Source: an uncultured Bacilli bacterium
GTDB lineage: Bacteria > Bacillota_I > Bacilli_A > RF39 > UBA660
Direction: 5' to 3'
NCBI GenBank assembly: GCA_947624635.1
Contig: CANQLF010000007.1
Span: 1 to 17,515, forward strand
Length of the DNA stretch: 17,515 nt
Position 1 is the stretch's first letter. Every line of letters begins with the position of its first letter. A program made the translations under genes and the position numbers. Positions 1 through 7,176 of the stretch are shown here, piece after piece. A model generated the notes under the pieces. The model saw nothing but the letters and a program-made list of their open reading frames with translations, did no database searches and was not told where the DNA came from.

Positions 1-80
1 TTCTATTTTTTTCTTCCATTTCTAGGTTATTTTATTTTTTAAATTATTAGTGATTTAAAGTATAAAATTAACAATTAAAA

Positions 81-947
81 ATGAATATATACGATGTACA
101 AATAATACAATCAGAGTTATCTAACATAGACTCAAACACAAGAAGGATGCATGTAGATGCATTCTATGTAGTAAATGAATATTTATATGTACATATAGAA
201 ATAAATGGTGAATTTCACGATTGGGTTCATTATAGAAATTATTTATTTTTTAGTAATATAGTGTCAGGAATTCCAAGAAAAGGACAAAAATATAAAGATA
301 TAGATAAATTTATACATATAGATATAACATGGGGATTACATAGTGAAAAAGAAATAAAAGAAGAAATAGAATTAGAATATGAGATAGTAGAAAAAGATCA
401 TAAAGAGTATAAATATTTAAAAGATATAAGATATTTAGAATATAATATGGACAAAGTGATGGAGTCATGGTATAATATTATTAACAACAAAGGAACAAAA
501 GAAGATTTTAAAATAATAAAAAATTATGGACATTTAGTAATGTTAAATGTAGAAAAAGACGAAGTAGAGAAATTTAAAGAGATATATAAAGGAGATGATT
601 TTTTGGTACGTGTAATAGATTTAGCCGATGAAAAAAATAGTCAATATGCATTTTTAAATTACATATCACCAGAAGAAGACTTTAGATTGTGTGTTAATAG
701 TGAAGTTGCTGCTCAGGTTGAAGAAAAAGTTAAAGAAAGAACAAAACAAATTAAAAAACAAGCTAAGGAAGAAGCTAAAGCACAAGCTAAAGAGCAAATC
801 AAAGAGCAAGTCAAAGAACAAGTCAAAGAACATGTCAAAGAACAAGTTAAAAAAATGATTGAAAATCATATAAGTCCAGATATTATTTCTAAGTGTACTA
901 ATTTGAGTAAAAAAGAAATATTAAAAATAAAAAATGAATCAAAATAA
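81..947 (+). pseudogene. 5'-truncated Rpn/PD-(D/E)XK nuclease family protein (putative transposase-type), 288 aa
   Basis: The reading frame matches the Rpn (recombination-promoting nuclease) / PD-(D/E)XK transposase-like family, whose members are thought to cut DNA. Visible family features are a 'DAF..VN..LYVHIEIN' nuclease core (D26, E40), a 'HIDITWG' strand near residues 78-85, a long Lys/Glu/Gln coiled coil at about 214-258, and a C-terminal helix-turn-helix-like 'ISPDIISKCTNLSKKEI'. The usual N-terminal part of about 45-50 residues, with a 'D.vFK.iFG' type start, is missing. The 80 nt upstream encode no recognisable remainder, and there is no Shine-Dalgarno sequence before the ATG at 81. 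The second active-site triad position reads E-I-N, where K or Q is common; this may be a subfamily variant. I infer a decayed or truncated copy of a mobile-type nuclease gene. An intact divergent short form cannot be excluded. Confidence 0.6.
784..855 (+). repeat. Six 12-nt tandem repeats coding a KEQV/KEQI coiled coil
   Basis: Six consecutive 12-nt units, for example AAGTCAAAGAAC at 808-819 and exactly again at 820-831, encode a four-residue motif K-E-Q-V/I. The last unit is degenerate. The repeats lie in frame inside the Rpn-like gene and probably expand or contract by slippage. Coiled coils of this kind are typical of the C-terminal half of the family. Confidence 0.8.
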
Positions 948-960
948 AAATTGTTAAAAT

Positions 961-1010
961 AAAAATTACAGTAACTATTTAAAGCATATTAATAAATTAC
1001 TGTAATTTTT
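961..1010 (+). terminator. AT-rich hairpin terminator after the Rpn-like gene
   Basis: A perfect 14-bp inverted repeat (961-974 with 997-1010) surrounds a 22-nt loop. The 3' arm ends in a T-run, and the 5' arm starts with an A-run, so it could also work in the opposite direction. It separates the Rpn-like gene from proS. Confidence 0.6.
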
Positions 1011-1011
1011 C

Positions 1012-1040
1012 TTTATTTTAAATAAGATTTAGTATATAAT
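1012..1040 (+). promoter_or_regulatory. Candidate SigA promoter of proS
   Basis: A perfect -10 box TATAAT (1035-1040) lies 17 nt downstream of a weak -35 TTTATT (1012-1017). A GGAGG ribosome binding site follows at 1052-1056. Only the -10 is convincing, and the upstream terminator supports an independent transcription start here. Confidence 0.45.
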
Positions 1041-1064
1041 TATTAGTAGCTGGAGGGGATTATA

Positions 1065-2756
1065 ATGAAACTTAAAAATAGTTTTTTCTATACTCTAAGA
1101 GAAGATGTTAAAGATGAAGATAGTATAAGTGGCAATTTACTTGTAAGAAGCGGAATGATTAAAAAAAGTTCTAGTGGTATTTATATGATGATGCCACTTG
1201 GCTTTAAAGTACTTAAAAATATTGAAAATATAGTAAGAGATGAAATGAATAAGACAGGCGCAGTTGAACTTATGATGCCATCACTTATTCATGAAGAAGT
1301 CTATGAAAGATCAGGTAGAACTAAAGCATTTGGTAGCAGTGTATTTAAACTTAATGATAGATTTAATAAACCATATGTTTTAGGACCCACTCATGAAGAA
1401 TTATTTGTACTTGCCGCTAAAGAAAAAATAAAATCTTATAAAGATATGCCATTTAACATATATCAAATTCAAAATAAATTTAGAGATGAACCAAGACCTA
1501 GATACGGATTAATTAGAGTAAGAGAGTTTACAATGAAAGATGCATATTCATTTGATAGAGATTTAGATGGACTAAATATCTCTTATAAAAAAATGTATGA
1601 TGCGTATAAGAGTATATTTGATAGATTAGGTATTAATTATAAGATAGTTAAGGCAGATACTGGTGTTATGGGAGGATTACTTTCAGAAGAATTCCAAGCT
1701 ATAACTGATATTGGTGAAGATAAGCTTATAATTTGTGAAAATTGTGATTATGCATCAAATATAGAAGTTGCAGAATGTGTATGTAACTATGTTAGTGATG
1801 AAAAAGAACTAGATAAAGAATTGATAGAAACCCCTAATAAAAAAACTATTGAAGAAGTAGGAGAATTTTTAAATATTTCACCTAAGAAATTATTAAAATC
1901 AGTTGTAGTTAAAGCTGATGATGAATTAGTTTTATGTTTAATTAGAGGAGATAGAAGTTTAAATGATATTAAATTATCTAAAATACTTAATTGTACAAAT
2001 ATAGAAATGGCTAGTAGTCAAGAAGTAAATAGTATAAGTAAAGAAGGATTTGTAGGTCCAATAGATATTGGTATAAAAGTAGTTATAGATGAAGAAGCAA
2101 GTCACATGAAAAACTTTGTTACAGGAGCAAATAAAGAAAATTATCACTATAAAAATGTTAATTTAAAAGATTTCAAATGCGATATAAAAGCGGATATTAG
2201 ATTTATAGAAAATGATGATAAATGTCCTAAATGTGGATCCAAGTTAAGAAGTGTTAAGGGTATAGAAATAGGTAATACGTTTAAACTTGGTACTAAATAT
2301 GCAGAAGCATTATCATTAAACTATTTAGATGAAAATAATAAATTAAATCCTGTATTTATGGGAAGTTATGGCATTGGTATAGGTAGATGTATGGCTTCAA
2401 TAATAGAACAAAATCATGATGATGCTGGAATGATTTTACCAATGAGTATCGCACCATTTAAAGTATGTATAGTAGTAATTAATGCTAAAGATGATAAACA
2501 AATGGGATTTGCTAGTAAATTATATGATGAATTAAATAGTATTGGAATAGATACATTATTAGATGATAGAGATGAAAGACCAGGTATTAAATTTAATGAT
2601 ATGGATTTAATAGGAATACCAATTAGAGTAGTTGCTGGTCGTGGCTTAGATAATAATGTTGTAGAAGTTAAACTAAGAAAAGAATCAGATAAAAAAGAAA
2701 TAGAAGTTGATAAAATTAAAGATTATATTAAAAATTTGGTTTATAATAATAATTAA
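1065..2756 (+). CDS. proS: Prolyl-tRNA synthetase, bacterial type with editing domain
   Basis: This cytoplasmic class II synthetase charges tRNA-Pro with proline using ATP. At 563 aa it is close to the usual length of about 570. The catalytic core carries GPTHEE at 107-112, motif 2 as 'FRDEPRPRYGLIRVREF' at 139-155, and motif 3 as GIGIGR at 436-441. Between motifs 2 and 3 lies the INS (YbaK-like) trans-editing insertion, about 225-405, which removes mischarged alanine. Its 'KLLKSVVVKA' segment includes K278, which aligns with the editing lysine K279 of the E. coli enzyme. The anticodon-binding domain follows from about 465. The ATG at 1065 has GGAGG at 1052-1056 and begins at the expected family N-terminus. 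The gene looks intact. It appears to be a separate transcription unit from the T-box operon that follows, although I see no clear terminator after it. Confidence 0.97.
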   Translation: MKLKNSFFYTLREDVKDEDSISGNLLVRSGMIKKSSSGIYMMMPLGFKVLKNIENIVRDEMNKTGAVELMMPSLIHEEVYERSGRTKAFGSSVFKLNDRFNKPYVLGPTHEELFVLAAKEKIKSYKDMPFNIYQIQNKFRDEPRPRYGLIRVREFTMKDAYSFDRDLDGLNISYKKMYDAYKSIFDRLGINYKIVKADTGVMGGLLSEEFQAITDIGEDKLIICENCDYASNIEVAECVCNYVSDEKELDKELIETPNKKTIEEVGEFLNISPKKLLKSVVVKADDELVLCLIRGDRSLNDIKLSKILNCTNIEMASSQEVNSISKEGFVGPIDIGIKVVIDEEASHMKNFVTGANKENYHYKNVNLKDFKCDIKADIRFIENDDKCPKCGSKLRSVKGIEIGNTFKLGTKYAEALSLNYLDENNKLNPVFMGSYGIGIGRCMASIIEQNHDDAGMILPMSIAPFKVCIVVINAKDDKQMGFASKLYDELNSIGIDTLLDDRDERPGIKFNDMDLIGIPIRVVAGRGLDNNVVEVKLRKESDKKEIEVDKIKDYIKNLVYNNN

Positions 2757-2774
2757 AATTTTACCATTTTGTTA

Positions 2775-2804
2775 TTGACTTAAAAGTTTAAATAATATTA
2801 TAAT
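2775..2804 (+). promoter_or_regulatory. SigA-type promoter of the T-box/alaS operon
   Basis: TTGACT (-35, 2775-2780) and TATAAT (-10, 2799-2804) are separated by 18 nt. Transcription would start near 2811, immediately before the first T-box helix. The promoter lies between proS and the leader. Confidence 0.75.
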
Positions 2805-2811
2805 TAACTAG

Positions 2812-3009
2812 AGATAAAAACGAAGAAAAGACGAGTATTAATATTTGTATTTATAGAGAGTTAGTGTCTGGTGAAAACTAATAATATAAATATTTTGAAG
2901 CTACTTTTCTAGTATAGCTAATCACTATCGGGTAATTCCGTTAAAAAAATCGAGTTAAACTAAGGATGGTACCGTGATAATTCACTCCTTTTAAGGGGTG
3001 AATTTTTTT
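2812..3009 (+). promoter_or_regulatory. T-box leader, alanine specific (GCU specifier)
   Basis: This tRNA-sensing riboswitch lets uncharged tRNA stabilise an antiterminator. Stem I is visible as a basal helix (2824-2830 with 2904-2910), an upper helix (2848-2855 with 2885-2892) and an apical helix (2861-2865 with 2878-2882). The specifier loop reads GAA-GCU-A, with GCU at 2900-2902, an Ala codon. The conserved T-box AAGGATGGTACCGTG is at 2962-2976. Its UGGU bulge (2967-2970) can pair with an ACCA tRNA end, which fits tRNA-Ala. Antiterminator pairs are 2962-2966 with 2986-2990 and 2974-2976 with 2983-2985. The competing terminator is listed separately. The specificity matches alaS, the second gene downstream. 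Confidence 0.95.
2979..3009 (+). terminator. T-box-controlled intrinsic terminator
   Basis: A 10-bp stem (2979-2988 with 2995-3004, one U-G pair) with a UUUUAA loop is followed by a U-run to 3009. Its 5' arm overlaps the T-box antiterminator strand (2983-2990), so the two structures are mutually exclusive, as expected for transcription attenuation. Confidence 0.92.
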
Positions 3010-3034
3010 AAAGAAAATGGAGGAATAATAATTT

Positions 3035-3610
3035 ATGGAAGAGATGAAATTAATCGAAAAAGAACCAATTATATTTTTAATATGTGGTAAAGCAAGACAT
3101 GGTAAAACTACAACAGGTAACTTTATTAGAAAATATGCTAAAGAACAAGGATTAGATGTAGCTAATACTTATATCTCACTATATTTAAAAACTTACGCTG
3201 AGCATTTTTTTGGCTGGAGTGGAAAAGATGAAGATAAACCAAGAGAATTATTACAAAAATTAGGTACAGACATCATAAGAAAAAAACTTGGAATGGAATA
3301 TTTCTTTATTGATAGAACTATAGAAGATATAAATATACTTAAATATTTTTTCCATGTAATAATAATAGATGATATACGTTTTCCTATAGAAATAGAAAAG
3401 ATAAAAGAAAATTTTGAGAATGTTGTTTCAATAAAAATATTAAGAGAAAATTTTGAAAGTGAATTAAGTAATGAACAAATGCACCATGCAACTGAAACTG
3501 CTTTAGATAATTATGATAACTATGATTACATAATTAAAAATAATGGTAATTTAGAAGAACTAGATGAAAAAGTAATAGACATACTTAAGGAGGTAGATAT
3601 ATATGAGTAA
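3035..3610 (+). CDS. P-loop kinase resembling deoxynucleoside monophosphate kinases
   Basis: This 191-aa cytoplasmic P-loop protein has Walker A GKARHGKT at 18-25 and a hydrophobic strand leading to 'IIIDDIRFPIE' at 109-119 (D112, D113, R115). A C-terminal 'HHATETALDNYDNYDYIIKN' segment spans 150-169. This pattern resembles the dNMP kinase family (phage T4 gp1-like), which phosphorylates deoxynucleoside monophosphates, but the true substrate is not shown by the sequence. The ATG at 3035 follows GGAGG (3019-3023) at 11 nt; the ATG at 3044 would be too far away. It is the first gene behind the Ala T-box, and its last 8 nt overlap the start of alaS, so the two are probably translationally coupled. 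Expression of this kinase is therefore predicted to rise when tRNA-Ala is uncharged, which is unusual. Confidence 0.75.
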   Translation: MEEMKLIEKEPIIFLICGKARHGKTTTGNFIRKYAKEQGLDVANTYISLYLKTYAEHFFGWSGKDEDKPRELLQKLGTDIIRKKLGMEYFFIDRTIEDINILKYFFHVIIIDDIRFPIEIEKIKENFENVVSIKILRENFESELSNEQMHHATETALDNYDNYDYIIKNNGNLEELDEKVIDILKEVDIYE

Positions 3611-5375
3611 AAATTTAAAAGATTTATATTTAGATTTCTTTGAATCTAAAGGACATAAAGTAATTCCTTCAGCATCAGTTATTCCAGAAAATGATCCGAC
3701 TTGTTTATTTAATACTGCAGGAATGCAACCATTAATACCTTACTTGTTAGGTGAAAAACATCCACTTGGTACTAGACTTACAGATTTACAAAAGTGTTTT
3801 AGGTCAACTGACTTAGATGAAATAGGAGATAAAACTCATCATACTTTCTTTGAAATGTTGGGTAATTGGAGCTTAGGTGACTACTTTAAAAAAGATTCGA
3901 TAGATTATAGTTTTGAATTTTTAACTAAAGTATTAGAAATACCTAAAGAAAAATTAGCAATATCTGTATTTAAAGGAAATGATAAAGTAGATGCAGATAA
4001 TGAAAGTGCTGAACATTGGATGAGAAACGGTATACCAAAAGAAAGAATAGCATACCTAGGTGAAGAAGATAACTGGTGGGGTGTATCAACTGGAGGACCA
4101 TGTGGACCAGATACAGAAATATTCTATTTTAGAAGTGATGATGAAGTTCCAAAAGAATTCGATCCAAAAGATGATAGATGGGTAGAAATTTGGAATAATG
4201 TATTTATGGAATATAATAAAACAAGTAATGGAAAAATTATTCCATTAGAAAAAAAGAATGTAGATACAGGTATGGGTGTTGAAAGAACAACTTCAATACT
4301 TGAAGGTGTAGATGATAATTATAAAACATCTATATGGAAAGATATAATTGAAAAAATAGAAAAATTATCAAATAAGAGTTATGAAAATGAGGAATATGCA
4401 AGAAGTATGAGAATTATAGCTGATCATATAAGAGCAATCGTAATGATCACTTCAGATGATGCAAATATAGTACCATCTAATACAGATCAAGGTTATATTT
4501 TAAGAAGACTTATTAGAAGAATGATAAGATATGCTAAAAAATTAGATATTGATATTAATAGTGATTTTGATATAGAACTCGCTAAAATGATATTTACAAA
4601 ATATGAAAAATATTATAGTGAAATCAAAAGAAAAAAAGAAAAAGTAGAAGAAATATTAAAAAAAGAAAAAAATAAATTTGTAAAAACATTAGATAAAGGT
4701 ATTAAAGAGTTTAATAAAATAGTGGAAATATTAAAAAAACAAGATATAAAAGTTATAGGTGGTAAAACAGTATTTAGATTATATGATACTTATGGTTTTC
4801 CTCCTGAAATGACTAAAGAAGAAGCAAGTGAAATTGGCATGGATATAGATATGGAAGGATTTAATAAATTCTTTATAGAACATCAAAATAAATCAAGAGA
4901 AGGTAGTAAAGAAAAATTTAAAGGTGGATTAGTTGACCATTCTGAAGTTACTATTAAGTATCACACCGCAACACACCTACTTCATCAAGCATTAAAAGAT
5001 GTTTTAGGTAATGATGTAAATCAAAAAGGTTCTAACATAAATCATGAAAGATTAAGATTTGATTTTTCATATCCATCAAAACTAACAGATGAACAAAAAA
5101 AGAAAGTTGAAGATATAGTAAATCAAAAAATAAGTGAAGCACTCGATGTTACAGTTGAAGAAATGAGTGTAGATGAGGCAAAGGCTAAAGGCGCAATAGG
5201 ACTGTTTACAAATAAATATGGAAGTGTTGTAAAAGTATATTCAATAGGTGATTACTCTAAAGAAATATGTGGTGGACCACACGTTAAAAATACTAGTGAA
5301 CTTGGAATATTTAAAATTATAAAAGAAGAAGCAGTATCTTCTGGTGTTAGAAGAATAAAAGCTACATTAAAATAA
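3603..5375 (+). CDS. alaS: Alanyl-tRNA synthetase, compact form lacking the barrel and C-Ala domains
   Basis: This enzyme charges tRNA-Ala with alanine, using the class II fold. Motif 2 is seen as 'HHTFFEMLGNWSLGDYF' at 79-95, a Gly-rich 'TGGPCGPDTE' at 163-172, and motif 3 as 'GMGVERTTS' at 223-231. An editing-domain core follows, with zinc ligands HTATH (H454, H458) and CGGPH (C556, H560), which hydrolyses mischarged Ser or Gly. The length is 590 aa, against about 870-880 in the E. coli and Bacillus type. The segment between residues about 435 and 453 ('KFKGGLVDHSEVTIKY') replaces the beta-barrel of some 85 residues that normally precedes the editing core. The protein stops directly after 'GVRRIKATLK', so the C-Ala domain is absent. 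I recall similar short enzymes from Patescibacteria/CPR genomes and some uncultured Bacillota. AAGGAGG at 3587-3593 gives the start. Confidence 0.95.
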   Translation: MSKNLKDLYLDFFESKGHKVIPSASVIPENDPTCLFNTAGMQPLIPYLLGEKHPLGTRLTDLQKCFRSTDLDEIGDKTHHTFFEMLGNWSLGDYFKKDSIDYSFEFLTKVLEIPKEKLAISVFKGNDKVDADNESAEHWMRNGIPKERIAYLGEEDNWWGVSTGGPCGPDTEIFYFRSDDEVPKEFDPKDDRWVEIWNNVFMEYNKTSNGKIIPLEKKNVDTGMGVERTTSILEGVDDNYKTSIWKDIIEKIEKLSNKSYENEEYARSMRIIADHIRAIVMITSDDANIVPSNTDQGYILRRLIRRMIRYAKKLDIDINSDFDIELAKMIFTKYEKYYSEIKRKKEKVEEILKKEKNKFVKTLDKGIKEFNKIVEILKKQDIKVIGGKTVFRLYDTYGFPPEMTKEEASEIGMDIDMEGFNKFFIEHQNKSREGSKEKFKGGLVDHSEVTIKYHTATHLLHQALKDVLGNDVNQKGSNINHERLRFDFSYPSKLTDEQKKKVEDIVNQKISEALDVTVEEMSVDEAKAKGAIGLFTNKYGSVVKVYSIGDYSKEICGGPHVKNTSELGIFKIIKEEAVSSGVRRIKATLK

Positions 5376-5390
5376 AAAGGAGGTAATAAA

Positions 5391-6452
5391 GTGATAGATG
5401 AATTAGATAGTGCAATTTTTAATAGTATATTAGAAAGGGATAATCATAAAGTAATAAGAGGAGAAAGTTTAAGTAAATATTTAGAATCATTTAAAAATCA
5501 AGATTTAGAAAAACTTTTATTAGTAGGTTTATTAGTTAGTAATATTGCTCCTAATTTAAAAAGTAAAACTAAAAAAGATATTATTAAACAAATAAAGGGT
5601 AATTTAAAAGAAATAGTAGAATCTTATATTAAAATATCTGAACCAATATTTTTAAAAGAATTTAAAAAAATTGTATCTAAAGGTGGATATATAAAAAGTT
5701 ATGTTAGTGATTTTGATATAAATTTTGGGTTTATATTATACGTTAAACAGTTTTCTTTAGCCAAAGTATACTATGATAAAGAAAAACAAACTATTGAGGT
5801 ATATATTCCAAAGGGATTTGTCGACGTTATAAAAAGTGCTTTAAATAATAAAAAGATTAAGGATTATAATAAAGATTATAATAATATAATTAGTCATGTT
5901 GATGCAGTAACAGATACTTATGGAGTTATTACTTTAGATAAACTACATGACATTATAAATGAACAAATAAAAGAAGTGGATCGTGATACTTTAACTGAAA
6001 TGCTATTAAATTCTAATGTGACTGATAAGCCATTTTCTTATGAACAATATGAAAATACAGATTTAATTTATAGTTTAAGTTTTGATAATGTTAAAGATGC
6101 ATATGAGTTTTATAAAAAAACTAGTGGAGAATATTTTGATTTTAGAAAATATGAATTTGAAGAAATAAATAGTGGTAAATATTTGGATCATCTTAAGTCA
6201 TATAAAGAATTTGTAGATTATTTAATAGATAATTACTATGATTTTGAAGATGAAATGGAAGATATTAAATTATTGATTGTTAAAGACTTTTTGTATTTTG
6301 CTCAAATGGATTTGAATAATGGAATAAAAATCTTTATAGATAAAATGGATAGAACATTTGAGATAATAGGTAGTGACAAAAAGAAATTAAAATTACTAGC
6401 TAAAAATATATTCAATGAATACCCAAAATGGATTAAGCATGGAAATATTTAG
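5391..6452 (+). CDS. Protein of unknown function, 353 aa, acidic and mostly helical
   Basis: I do not recognise this protein. It has no signal peptide and no obvious membrane segment, and it is rich in Lys, Asp, Glu and Asn, so it is probably cytoplasmic. A stretch around residues 165-210 ('VDAVTDTYGVITLDKLHDII', then acidic helices) resembles a small winged-helix-like segment seen in some uncharacterised Bacillota proteins, but I cannot assign a family. The start is GTG at 5391 with AGGAGG at 5378-5383. Only 15 nt separate it from alaS and no terminator lies between them, so it is likely the last gene of the Ala T-box operon. Its stop codon (6450-6452) lies at the base of the terminator hairpin and inside a 28-nt direct repeat that recurs at 7177. 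Confidence 0.7.
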   Translation: MIDELDSAIFNSILERDNHKVIRGESLSKYLESFKNQDLEKLLLVGLLVSNIAPNLKSKTKKDIIKQIKGNLKEIVESYIKISEPIFLKEFKKIVSKGGYIKSYVSDFDINFGFILYVKQFSLAKVYYDKEKQTIEVYIPKGFVDVIKSALNNKKIKDYNKDYNNIISHVDAVTDTYGVITLDKLHDIINEQIKEVDRDTLTEMLLNSNVTDKPFSYEQYENTDLIYSLSFDNVKDAYEFYKKTSGEYFDFRKYEFEEINSGKYLDHLKSYKEFVDYLIDNYYDFEDEMEDIKLLIVKDFLYFAQMDLNNGIKIFIDKMDRTFEIIGSDKKKLKLLAKNIFNEYPKWIKHGNI

Positions 6453-6471
6453 GACTACTTTAGTCCTTTTT
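6444..6471 (+). repeat. Left copy of a 28-nt direct repeat bracketing the toxin-antitoxin module
   Basis: These 28 nt are identical to 7177-7204. They comprise the last two codons and stop of the upstream gene (AATATTTAG) plus the whole terminator hairpin and five Ts. Since coding sequence is repeated, this copy is likely the original and the right copy the duplicate. Confidence 0.85.
6451..6471 (+). terminator. Hairpin terminator of the alaS operon
   Basis: AGGACTA (6451-6457), a CTT loop, TAGTCCT (6461-6467) and a T-tail to 6471 form a short intrinsic terminator. The hairpin begins inside the stop codon of the upstream gene. An identical hairpin lies at 7184-7206. Confidence 0.8.
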
Positions 6472-6527
6472 ATAATAATTTTATATACATAATATAAAGA
6501 AATATGCATATACTATAATGTATTATG

Positions 6528-6556
6528 TTGACAAATACTAATAATTATGTTAGTAT
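6528..6556 (+). promoter_or_regulatory. Promoter of the toxin-antitoxin module
   Basis: A perfect -35 TTGACA (6528-6533) is followed after 17 nt by TAGTAT (6551-6556), with an extended -10 TGT at 6548-6550. A GGAG ribosome binding site is at 6569-6572. The module thus has its own strong promoter behind the preceding terminator. Confidence 0.8.
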
Positions 6557-6558
6557 TT
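6533..6558 (+). promoter_or_regulatory. Inverted-repeat operator overlapping the toxin-antitoxin promoter
   Basis: AAATACTAA (6533-6541) and its perfect complement TTAGTATTT (6550-6558) are separated by 8 nt. The right arm covers the -10 box. DinJ/RelB-type antitoxins carry a ribbon-helix-helix that binds such palindromes and represses its own operon, so this is the likely autoregulatory operator. Confidence 0.7.
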
Positions 6559-6580
6559 ATATAGAGATGGAGATGGTAAA

Positions 6581-6862
6581 ATGTCTAATATGAGTGCGAT
6601 TAATGTAAATGTTCCTACTAATATAAAAGAAGAAGCTACAAACTTATTCAATAGTTTAGGATTAAATATGAGTACTGCTATTAATATTTTTTTAAAAAAA
6701 GCTATATTTGAAAGAGGAATACCATTTGAAGTTAAGCAACAACCAACTAAGGAATTTGCTGAAGCTTTAAAAGAATTAGATTATATAGAATCACATCCAG
6801 ATGAATATAAAGTTTATCATGATGTAGATAAAATGTTTGACGATATATTAAATGAAGACTAA
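6581..6862 (+). CDS. dinJ: Type II antitoxin, RelB/DinJ family
   Basis: This 93-aa antitoxin has an N-terminal ribbon-helix-helix DNA-binding segment (residues about 4-50, 'AINVNVPTNIKEEATNLFNSLGLNMSTAINIFLKKAI') followed by a C-terminal arm (about 55-93) that would wrap and neutralise the toxin. The sequence closely follows the DinJ pattern, including 'LGLNMSTAINIFLKKAI....GIPFEV'. The ATG at 6581 has GGAG at 6569-6572; the ATG at 6590 is a less likely alternative. The toxin gene starts 11 nt before this gene ends, giving tight coupling. Together with the toxin it is expected to repress the palindrome at 6533-6558. The gene name follows the E. coli family and does not claim orthology. Confidence 0.9.
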   Translation: MSNMSAINVNVPTNIKEEATNLFNSLGLNMSTAINIFLKKAIFERGIPFEVKQQPTKEFAEALKELDYIESHPDEYKVYHDVDKMFDDILNED

Positions 6863-7160
6863 TATTAAAGAAACAAAATATGGTATTGTTACATCAAATA
6901 AATTCAATAAGCAACTTAAAAAAATTATTAAGCAAGGAAAAGATTTAAATAAATTAATTGTTGTAGTAAAAATGCTAGCTAATGGTGAGAAGTTAGATTT
7001 AAAATATAAAGATCATCTATTAAATGATACTAAATACTATAAAAATTGTCATGAATGTCATATTGAACCGGATTGGTTATTAGTGTACAAATACAATAAT
7101 GATAAGATTATTTTATATTTAGTAGAAACAGGTTCACATTCAGATTTATTTAATATGTGA
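6852..7160 (+). CDS. yafQ: Type II toxin, YafQ/RelE family ribosome-dependent mRNA interferase
   Basis: This 102-aa RelE-fold toxin is expected to cut mRNA in the ribosomal A site. Residues matching the E. coli YafQ active site are H55 (in YKDH), H70, D74 and W75 (in 'CHIEPDWLLVYK'), H96 and F100 (in 'TGSHSDLF'). The position corresponding to YafQ R83 is E92 ('LVETGSH', where 'ERTGTH' stands in E. coli), so a residue important for catalysis in that enzyme is replaced. The ATG at 6852 lies inside the antitoxin gene with no clear ribosome binding site, so its translation probably depends on the antitoxin gene. It ends in TGA at 7158-7160. A family assignment is safe; full activity is not. Confidence 0.9.
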   Translation: MKTNIKETKYGIVTSNKFNKQLKKIIKQGKDLNKLIVVVKMLANGEKLDLKYKDHLLNDTKYYKNCHECHIEPDWLLVYKYNNDKIILYLVETGSHSDLFNM

Positions 7161-7176
7161 TATAAATTCAATTATT

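Noticed and set aside
1..80. End of an upstream gene or the missing 5' part of the Rpn-like gene
   Set aside because: The stretch is AT-rich, contains stops and matches no Rpn N-terminal pattern; I see nothing supportable in it.
784..855. Tandem repeat as a mobile or regulatory element
   Set aside because: The 12-nt units stay in frame and are explained by a repetitive coiled coil.
666..869. Antisense open frame opposite the Rpn-like coiled coil
   Set aside because: Its Phe/Leu-rich product is the mirror of the AAA/GAA-rich repeats on the + strand; it has no ribosome binding site and no family resemblance.
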